From Caldilineae bacterium (lineage in GTDB: Bacteria; Chloroflexota; Anaerolineae; DUEN01): DNA of 64,000 nucleotides. A program made the position numbers and the translations under genes. Numbering within the stretch: position 1 is the stretch's first letter; each line of letters begins with the position of its first letter. The stretch is from assembly GCA_011176545.1 (NCBI GenBank), contig DUEN01000021.1, positions 1 through 64,000 on the forward strand, read 5' to 3'. Shown here one piece after another: positions 44,541 to 52,600 of the stretch. The notes beneath the pieces were generated by a model. That model was not told the origin of the DNA, ran no database searches, and saw only the letters and a list, made by a program, of their open reading frames with translations.

Positions 44541-45647
44541 ATGGATACACGGCTGCCACGAAGCAAGTGGGCACTGATGTTGCTCACGGCTTTATCAGTG
44601 CTGCTCATTCTCACGATCGATGCCGGAGCGAGCTCCACGGGGCAGCAGGGCGATGAGAACATCGTGTGCTTGGGTTGCCATGCCAACCCAGAGCTCAAGA
44701 TGCAGCTCCCCAGTGGCGAGGAGCTCTCCCTCTACGTCGATCCGGACGCGTTCAACGCCTCGGTTCACGGCCAACTGGGCCAAAAGTGCACGGCCTGCCA
44801 TGATGGCATCTCCGGCTATCCCCATCCCCCCCTGTTCGCCGTGGACCGCCGAGATCTCTCCCTGGGGCTGTATACGAGTTGTCGCCGGTGCCACGAGAAG
44901 CAATATCGGGAGGGGCTAGATAGCGTCCACGCCCGATTGTTAGCTGGCGGGGATCGACGGGCGCCCATATGTACCGACTGCCACGGGTACCATGATGTGG
45001 CACCGCCCGACGAGCCGCGGTCCCGGATCACCCACACATGCTCCAAATGCCATTCGACGATCTACAACGAATACAAAGAGAGCGTTCACGGGGCAGCCCT
45101 GCTGGAGGAGAGCAATCCCGACGTGCCCACGTGCATCGATTGTCACGGGGCACATCATATGGAGGATCCACGCACGGCCAGATTCCGACTCAAATCACCC
45201 TGGATATGCGCTGGATGTCACACCGACCCAGTCCGTATAGGCAAATATGGCATCTCCACTGATGTCTTGGATACCTATGTGGCTGACTTCCACGGCACGA
45301 CGGTGGAGTTATTCGCCAAGCAGTCTCCTGATCAGCCGACGAACAAGGCCGTATGTTACGATTGTCATGGCATCCACAACATCAAGAAGGTGACGGATCC
45401 AGAGGCGACGGTCGTGAAGGAGAACCTCCTGCGCACATGTCGCCAGTGTCATCCGGATGCCACGGCTAACTTCCCTACGGCATGGGTGAAGCACTACCGA
45501 GCCAGCCCACAGCAGTACCCGCTGGTCTATTACGTCCAGCTCTTCTATCGGATCCTGATCCCGACCCTCATCGGCTTCTTCGTAGTCTACATCCTGCTGG
45601 ATATCGCACGTCGAACGGTAGAGCGCTTCGCTCAGAGGGGAGCGTAG
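44541..45647 (+). CDS. Nonaheme membrane-anchored cytochrome c
   Basis: A 368-residue cytochrome with a signal peptide (about 8-30) and nine CxxCH sites (CLGCH, CTACH, CRRCH, CTDCH, CSKCH, CIDCH, CAGCH, CYDCH, CRQCH). Repeats of the form Y-x-E-S-VHG-AL-NP-VPTC-DCHG also occur in the 13-heme protein, so the two are related. A C-terminal membrane helix follows (about 330-352; LIGFFVVYILLDIARR). It abuts the b-type cytochrome by one base, so the two should form a complex that accepts electrons from quinol. Confidence 0.87.
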   Translation: MDTRLPRSKWALMLLTALSVLLILTIDAGASSTGQQGDENIVCLGCHANPELKMQLPSGEELSLYVDPDAFNASVHGQLGQKCTACHDGISGYPHPPLFAVDRRDLSLGLYTSCRRCHEKQYREGLDSVHARLLAGGDRRAPICTDCHGYHDVAPPDEPRSRITHTCSKCHSTIYNEYKESVHGAALLEESNPDVPTCIDCHGAHHMEDPRTARFRLKSPWICAGCHTDPVRIGKYGISTDVLDTYVADFHGTTVELFAKQSPDQPTNKAVCYDCHGIHNIKKVTDPEATVVKENLLRTCRQCHPDATANFPTAWVKHYRASPQQYPLVYYVQLFYRILIPTLIGFFVVYILLDIARRTVERFAQRGA

Positions 45648-45648
45648 G

Positions 45649-47004
45649 ATGGAGTACAAGACACAAAAGACTTACCAACGGTTTACCCTCTCGCAGCGTA
45701 TCGAGCATTGGGTGCTCATGCTATCATTTACCATCCTGGCCGTGACGGGCCTTCCGCAGAAATATGTGGGCCATGAGTGGGCCGAGACGCTGATCGGCTG
45801 GATGGGGGGTATCGAGACCGTCCGAGAGATCCATCACATCGCCGCGGTCATCCTCCTTTTGGAGAGCATCTACCACGTCGTGGCTGCGGGATACCGGCTC
45901 TTCGTCCTGAGGGTAAGCCCCTCTATCCTCCCCAGCCCCAAGGATCTCATCGACCTGATCGACGATCTCCGTTACAACCTCGGCCTGACGAAGCGGCGGC
46001 CCCGAATGGACCGCTATACGTACCAGGAGAAACTCGAGTACTGGGCGGTGGTCTGGGGTACCGTCATTATGGCGATCACGGGGTTCATGATGTGGAACCC
46101 CATCACGACGACGCGCTTCCTGCCCGGGGAATTCGTCCTCGCGGCCAAAGCTGCGCACAGCGGTGAGGCGCTGCTGGCCGTCTTAGCTATCATCACGTGG
46201 CATGTCTACCATGTGCATATTAAACACTTCAATAAAAGCATCTTCACGGGTAAACTCACAGAGGAGGAGATGCGCCATGAGCATCCCCTGGAGCTGGAGC
46301 GCATCGAGGCAGGCCAGGTGCCTCAGCCCCCGGATGAGAAAACGCGACGCCAACGCGAGAGGATCTACCTGCCGATCTCCGTTCTCATATCTGGCCTGCT
46401 CCTCCTGGGCTTGTATGAGTTCGTCACCTACGAGCAGACGGCCATCACCACGTTGCCCCGGCGCGCTGTGGTGGCCTACGCCCCCGCCACACCGACGCCC
46501 ACACCGACGCCTGCTCCCTCTCCCACTCCAAAGGCGGTCCCTACTACAGCCCAGCCTGCGGGCTCACAAGCCGCGGTCGCCGTACCGCACACGATAGCCG
46601 ACCACGAGCACTGTCTGCTCTGTCATGGCGTGGGTGCGATAAAGCCGTTCCCCTCGGACCACACCGGCCGGGGCAATGAGACGTGTCTCCTCTGCCACCC
46701 GTTGGCGGCCGCTGAGGAAACGCTGCCGACGGCCGAGCCAGCGACTGCTCCCAGCTTCTCGACCATGGTGCTCCCTATCTTCCAGGCCAAGTGCGCCGTC
46801 TGCCATGGGGAGATGGCCGGGCTTAACCTCAGCAGCTACGAGGATATCATGCGAGGCAGTGACAATGGACCGGTCATTGTGCCTGGGCAGCCGGAGGCCA
46901 GCCCACTGATCCAGAAGATGTCAGGCACGCATCCGGCCCGGTTGAGCGAAGAGGAACTTGCCATCGTGCGAGCCTGGATCGCGGCGGGCGCACCTAATAA
47001 CTGA
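45649..47004 (+). CDS. Membrane b-type cytochrome fused to a c-type heme tail
   Basis: The N-terminal half (1-215) is a four-helix diheme b module of the FdnI/PhsC/HydC type, with histidines in QRIEHWVLM, REIHHIAAV, SIYHVVAAG and TWHVYHVH. A further helix (about 243-262) leads to a PT linker, then a diheme PH-DHTGR module (two CLLCH) and a last CAVCH in a planctomycete-type cytochrome c domain. The b module likely oxidises menaquinol; the c tail relays electrons outward. The idea resembles Geobacter CbcL, which also joins a b module to multiheme c, though the order differs. Tight coupling to the preceding nonaheme gene (1 base). Confidence 0.85.
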   Translation: MEYKTQKTYQRFTLSQRIEHWVLMLSFTILAVTGLPQKYVGHEWAETLIGWMGGIETVREIHHIAAVILLLESIYHVVAAGYRLFVLRVSPSILPSPKDLIDLIDDLRYNLGLTKRRPRMDRYTYQEKLEYWAVVWGTVIMAITGFMMWNPITTTRFLPGEFVLAAKAAHSGEALLAVLAIITWHVYHVHIKHFNKSIFTGKLTEEEMRHEHPLELERIEAGQVPQPPDEKTRRQRERIYLPISVLISGLLLLGLYEFVTYEQTAITTLPRRAVVAYAPATPTPTPTPAPSPTPKAVPTTAQPAGSQAAVAVPHTIADHEHCLLCHGVGAIKPFPSDHTGRGNETCLLCHPLAAAEETLPTAEPATAPSFSTMVLPIFQAKCAVCHGEMAGLNLSSYEDIMRGSDNGPVIVPGQPEASPLIQKMSGTHPARLSEEELAIVRAWIAAGAPNN

Positions 47005-47185
47005 TCGCTGGGATTCAAGGTGATGGCCGAAGCTTGACCTTCTATACTTCCTGAGGCATCTATCTAATAGGAGGGACGGGTAGCGGAGGACACCGTCTTC
47101 AGCCATCTAAAGGACTACGTTAGGGGTCACCATCTGCATTCTCGGAGGATAAGCCTCAAGTCTCATCAACAAGGAGGGGAAAAGG

Positions 47186-49561
47186 TTGAACACGATCCTA
47201 ACCACGCTGAGCTCCAATCGTACATATTTCTTTGTATTCGGTACCATCATCGTCATCGTGGTCGGATCCCTGCTTTTCGCTGGAGGTGTCACCGTCTGGG
47301 AATACACCAACAGCTCTGAGTTCTGCGGGACGACCTGCCACACGATGCCGCCGGAATATACCGCCTACAAGATCTCACCCCATGCCCGCGTCCCATGTGT
47401 GGATTGTCACCTGGGCATGGAAAGCGTGCTCACCATTGTGCCGCGGAAGGTGAAGGAGGTCCGGCATGTCCTCTTCGCTCTGACTCAGAACTATGAGACA
47501 CCTATCTACGTCAAAAGCCTGCGTCCCGCGCGATACACCTGCGAGAAGTGCCATAACCCCGAAAAGTTCTCCGACGATAGCCTGCGCGTGATCCGACACT
47601 ACAGCACGGACGAGAAGAATAGCGAGACTCGAATCTATCTCGTGATGAAAACCGGCGGCGGGACCCGGCGCGAAGGACTGGGCAAGGGCATCCACTGGCA
47701 TATCGAGAACGAGGTCTGGTATATCGCCACCGACGAGCATAAGCAGAACATCCCTTATGTACGTCAGGTGGATGAGAACGGGCAGGTTATCGAGTATTTC
47801 GACGTGACAGCCGCTCTGCCGTCCGATTTCGTAGCCAGGAACAGTGATAAACTGCGTCGCATGGACTGCATTGATTGTCACAATCGCATCTCTCACACGT
47901 TCCGCTCACCCGAGCGGGCCATGGATTGGGTCCTTTCCCGTCGGCTGATCGACAGGAATATCCCCTACATCAAGGCAAAAGGGGTTGAGGTGCTCAGTGC
48001 GACGTATGAGAGTCACGACGAAGCAGCCGCGGCCATTGAGCGGCTTGAGGAATGGTATCGTGCCAATTATCCAGAGTGGTATCAGGTCCCCGATAATCAG
48101 GCGAAACTGAAAAAGGCTATCGAGGAGCTAAAGCGCATCTACTCGGAAACGGTCTTCCCGGAAATGGACGTAGGATGGGAGACCCATCCCGATAATATCG
48201 GACATCTCGAGTTCCCCGGATGTTTCCGGTGTCATGATGGGAAACACCTCAGCCCCCAGGAACAAGCTATCCGACTGGAGTGTAACATCTGTCACTCCAT
48301 CCCGGAGGTCGTAGGCCCTGGTGATCCTGCACCGGTCATCTCTGTGGAGAAGCCCAACGAGCCTGATTCGCACAAGGATACCCAATGGCTGGCCCGACAC
48401 CGATTCGAGTTCGATCAGACTTGCACGGCGTGCCATGATGTGGCCAATCCTGGAGGAGCCGATAACTCGAGTTTCTGCTCGAACAGTGCCTGCCATGGTG
48501 TCGAATGGAGATATGCGGGGCTGGATGCCCCGGCAATCGCCCAGAAGTTGAAGCCGGCGAAGGAGAAGGCGCCTATCGGGGTACCCGCACAGGTACCACA
48601 TCCGGTGGGGCCACGCACGGACTGCGAGATCTGCCACGGGCTTCAGAAGGTACATCCTTATCCAGAGAATCACACGCAATTCGATGCAACCCAGTGCACG
48701 GGTTGCCATCCGGTTATCCAGGAGGCCCTCATCGCACCCTCGGGGAGCCCAACGCCCGAGGCAGTTACTGGGCCCGCTCCCATTCCACACCCTCTGGAAG
48801 GCCGGGAGGATTGCCTAATCTGCCACGCGGTGGGTAGCGGTGTCAAACCGGCACCGCCAGATCACGAGGGGCGCACATCAGATCTATGCCAAGCGTGTCA
48901 CAAACCAGCGGCGACCCCGACGCCTGCGAGCGGTCGCCCCACCAACACACCGACACCCACACCGGCGCAGCCCGTGAGCACGCCGACGCCCCAGGCAACC
49001 GTTGGGCCCGCCTCTATCCCCCATCCCCTGGAAGGTCGGGAGGACTGCCTGATCTGTCACGCCGTGGATAGCGCCGTGAAGCCAGCACCGCCAGATCACG
49101 AGGGGCGCACGTCAGATCTATGCCAAGTGTGTCACAAACCAGCGGCGACCCCGACGCCTGCGAGCGGTCGCCCCACCAACACACCGACACCCACACCGGC
49201 GCAGCCCGTGAGCACGCCGACACCTCAGGCAACCGTTGGGCCCGCCTCTATCCCCCATCCCCTGGAAGGTCGGGAGGACTGCCTGATCTGTCACGCCGTG
49301 GATAGCGCCGTGAAGCCAGCGCCCCCCGATCATGAGGGACGAACATCGGATCTGTGCCAGGCATGCCATGCAGCCGCCCCGACGTCCCAGGCTGGCGAGG
49401 AGGAAGTGGCCTCGCCACCAAGTATGCCACAGCACCCTCTAGAGGTTGGGGATGACTGTCTGCTTTGTCACGCGGTGGATAGTCAGCTCAAGCCCGCGCC
49501 TGAGGATCACGAGGGACGCTCCGTGGAGTCGTGTCAGGTGTGCCACAAACCCGAATCGTGA
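47186..49561 (+). CDS. NapC/NirT-like 18-heme cytochrome c
   Basis: A 791-residue protein with an N-terminal membrane anchor (about 14-38) and a NapC/NrfH-like head: its first site is C47-GTT-C51-H, a CX3CH motif. Canonical CxxCH sites follow, one CX4CH (C431 to H437) and, from about residue 470, five diheme PH-GR-CLICH-DHEGR-CQACH modules joined by PT linkers. Total: sixteen CxxCH plus the two variant sites. The start is TTG 47186, eight bases after AGGAGG. It could be a quinol dehydrogenase that delivers electrons along a repeating heme wire. Ends at a strong terminator. Confidence 0.85.
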   Translation: MNTILTTLSSNRTYFFVFGTIIVIVVGSLLFAGGVTVWEYTNSSEFCGTTCHTMPPEYTAYKISPHARVPCVDCHLGMESVLTIVPRKVKEVRHVLFALTQNYETPIYVKSLRPARYTCEKCHNPEKFSDDSLRVIRHYSTDEKNSETRIYLVMKTGGGTRREGLGKGIHWHIENEVWYIATDEHKQNIPYVRQVDENGQVIEYFDVTAALPSDFVARNSDKLRRMDCIDCHNRISHTFRSPERAMDWVLSRRLIDRNIPYIKAKGVEVLSATYESHDEAAAAIERLEEWYRANYPEWYQVPDNQAKLKKAIEELKRIYSETVFPEMDVGWETHPDNIGHLEFPGCFRCHDGKHLSPQEQAIRLECNICHSIPEVVGPGDPAPVISVEKPNEPDSHKDTQWLARHRFEFDQTCTACHDVANPGGADNSSFCSNSACHGVEWRYAGLDAPAIAQKLKPAKEKAPIGVPAQVPHPVGPRTDCEICHGLQKVHPYPENHTQFDATQCTGCHPVIQEALIAPSGSPTPEAVTGPAPIPHPLEGREDCLICHAVGSGVKPAPPDHEGRTSDLCQACHKPAATPTPASGRPTNTPTPTPAQPVSTPTPQATVGPASIPHPLEGREDCLICHAVDSAVKPAPPDHEGRTSDLCQVCHKPAATPTPASGRPTNTPTPTPAQPVSTPTPQATVGPASIPHPLEGREDCLICHAVDSAVKPAPPDHEGRTSDLCQACHAAAPTSQAGEEEVASPPSMPQHPLEVGDDCLLCHAVDSQLKPAPEDHEGRSVESCQVCHKPES
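48782..49370 (+). repeat. 234-bp tandem repeats encoding diheme modules
   Basis: Units start at 48782, 49016 and 49250, exactly 234 bp (78 codons) apart; the third is partial. Units one and two are nearly identical at the DNA level, including silent positions and the PT linker, indicating recent duplication. A more diverged module follows near 49425. Confidence 0.9.
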
Positions 49562-49596
49562 GGAACAGCTCGGCAAGAAGAAAGTTCTCAGCGAGC

Positions 49597-49635
49597 AAAA
49601 AGGCCAGCGGAGAGAATTCCGCTGGCCTTTTCTTT
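49597..49635 (+). terminator. Intrinsic terminator of the cytochrome island
   Basis: AAAAGGCCAGCGGA (49598-49611) pairs with TCCGCTGGCCTTTT (49618-49631), followed by CTTTAA. It lies about 35 bases after the 18-heme gene. Confidence 0.82.
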
Positions 49636-49647
49636 AATCGAGAGAAG

Positions 49648-49675
49648 GTAGGGACGACGCATACGTCGTCCCTAC
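49648..49675. repeat. GTAGGGA-family palindrome between convergent genes
   Basis: GTAGGGACGACG and its exact complement CGTCGTCCCTAC around CATA. It sits between the cytochrome-island terminator and the end of the S8 protease gene, where it may terminate the latter. Confidence 0.7.
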
Positions 49676-49685
49676 TCTGTTTTCC

Positions 49686-52600
49686 CTACTCGGGAGGCAC
49701 AGGAGCCCGGTATTCGATGTGGATGTACGGCCTCACCGAGTCATCCCAGTACTCGCTGCTGGCCAGGTTGAAGCGGGTCCAGCTTTCCCCCGTAGCCCGC
49801 AGCATCAGGCCCAGGTTGGTGCTGGGATCGGCCACCCACTGCTGCACCAGCGGCGTGATGTCGATCGTCACCCAGCGACCGGCATCCGCGGCGCTGATGG
49901 TCGTCGAGCCGACCACGGTGGGGTCGTAGTCACCGCCAGCGGCGGCCCACGGCGCGTTCCACGTTGTCGTGGGCTCATCCCAGGCGCTCAGGACCTGATG
50001 GACGGTCAGGTCGTGCGGGCTACCACCACCGGCGAACGAGTCCACCCAGACGTACAGGGTGGCCTGATCCACCGGATAGGGAGCCGGGATGCTCGACACA
50101 TCCGCCCAGAGCACGGCCCGCAGCGTGTCGTTGGCGCCCACGTGCAGCTTGGGCCACTCGCCGAAGTTCGTGTCAGGTTCACCGCCATGCATATGGGTGT
50201 CCATCACCACGGGCACATCTGTGCTCATCGGCTCGCTGAAGACGGCGGCCCGGATGCGCACCGGGATCGCCAGGGCGCCAGGCGCCATAGATGGCCCCAG
50301 CAGCAGCAGGCCCTCCGCGGATTCACCCTCAGCCAACGCCTTAGTCCAATGCAAGTTGAAGGTGATCTCCTGACCGGGGGCGAACGGCCCTTCGGGCACA
50401 TCCGTCACCTGAAGGTCGTATCCCTGCACCGCGTTGACGGTGAGCTCGAACGTCGTCACGCCCGTCGGGACGGACCACCCGTGCACCGCGATCAGATACT
50501 GCCCATCGGGCGGGAAGGTGATGCTGACGAACTCATCGGCCGTAGGCGTGAAGGAGGACCCGAGCAGGATCAGGTTCTCGCCATCTACGTAGTACACGTA
50601 GAGATCCAGATCATCGCCCGCCTGCCCGTGTATCTCCACGTCCAGCCGCGCGCCATGCTCGATGGTCACGGTGCGAGTGTATGAGGCGGTGCTGGGGTCG
50701 TCCGGATCATCCTGATACACCACCTGATCCGGATAGACCTCTGGCTTGCCCAGGCCGAACCCCTCCGCGACCAGGTCCGGCAGGGGCACGGTGGCGTTCA
50801 CCGTCACCTGCACGGTGCCACTATCGGTCACCGCCACCTCATCGATGACGGAGGGCTCGGCCATGATCAGACCCGCCTGGCCGGTGACGCTCTCGTAGAT
50901 GGCATCACCACCGAAGATGACGTTATGCAGGGCGATGACGTGGAGCCCTTCCCGCGCCGGGGCGGTCACGATCTCCCGATTGAGACCCGTGGCCGTGTCC
51001 CACAGCCATCGACCGCCACCTTGATTGGTATCAGCGCTGCGCCCCACCGTGTCCAGCGTATACGGACCGTAGTATTCGGGCTCCTCATCGCTGTAATCGG
51101 AGGGCACAGGCCCCATGATGATGGTGTCGATATCCGTCCCTGGGTAATCCCAGCGGGTATCCACGATGAGGCTGCTGTTCTCGGGGACCTCCGGGATATC
51201 GACCATGTAGAATCGCCAGTCGCCGTTGGCCGCCTGGCCAACCCAGTCCTGACCGGGATACACGCGGCCGTTGTCATACGGCCCCTCGGAAGCAGGCGGA
51301 CCTCCGAAGGTGAAGTTAGGGCTGAAGGCCGCCACGTTGACGAGGGCCGGGATCACGCTTGTGTGAGAACCGTCATCCACCCGAATGCTCCCCTCGTAGA
51401 TGCCGTATGCGGCCGAGGACGGCACGGTCATCGTGGCCTCGAAGGTAGCAGAGCCGCCGGCCGGCACGGTCAGGCTGGTGGGCTCCACGCTCAGCCACGG
51501 CCACGGCGCATGCTGATAGAATTCCACCTTGAACTTGAAGTGGGTCTGTGGGATCGCCTCGTTGCGCTGGCGATGGATTAGCCCGAGATAGATGCCGTCA
51601 TGCATGCGCTCCAGCGGACGCTGTACAGTCATATGCCCGCCGATGTTATAGGGTCGCCAGTAAGTGAAGAGGACGAGCTCTCGCTCATCCATCTCACCAG
51701 CGTCGCGATCGACCGCGCCGTCGCCGTCCAGATCCTCCCACAGATCACCATCCCCGTTGACGTCCGTCCAGTCATAGATAGCGCCGTACCACCGCTGATC
51801 CCAGTTCAGATCGCCATCTGGATCGAACTCATCCAGCGGTATGGTCCAGCGTACGATCATCAGGTCCGTCCCTTCCGGGATATCTGGCGTCAGATCGCGC
51901 AGATAATCCGGCATCGGGAACTCGTACGGCCCCTCATCACTTACTGGAGCGGTGGTCCAATCGAAGTTCATCTCGCCGATCTTGACCAGACGGTCAGTCG
52001 CGATGGTCACGACCTGATCCGTGGGGCCAGGGTTGTAGACGGTGAAGGCCTTGGTGCTGGACTGGCCGGGGAACATGATGTTAGCGAAGCCCGGGTAGTT
52101 GACGCCGCGATAGTCGCCGAAGCTCCAGGAATCCGGCTCCACATAGACGCCACCCAGGCCAGCGGCGATGTCAGTGGCCCGATCGGCGTTCACCCGACCA
52201 GCACCCTGGACCAACACATCATAGTTGCTGTCATCGGCGCCAGCCATCAGGATCGCGCGGGCGGTTTCATAGTCAGGCCAGACGCCATGTACCTGCCGAT
52301 AGGCATCGTACACCAGCGCCAGGTTGCCCGCGGTCACCGGCGCCGAGCGGCTGGTGCCACCCCAGGTCTGCCACGCCGTCCAGCCATCTCCGACCTCGTT
52401 CAGGGAGAGCGCTCCAGCGCCCCACGCGCCGTTGGCGACGACGTGCACGCCAACTTCACCTCGCGCGCTGGGCCCACGGCTGGAGAAGGAGCTCACATCC
52501 CCATACGTGATCTGATCCATCGAGGCCAGCTCCATCGCGCCGAACTCGGAGGAGCCGTATTGGGTGGAGGCACCCACGCCAATCACGTTCATGGGGCTGG

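Noticed and set aside
48782-49370. CRISPR-like array
   Set aside because: The repeats are 234 bp, directly tandem and in frame within a cytochrome gene; there are no short spacers.
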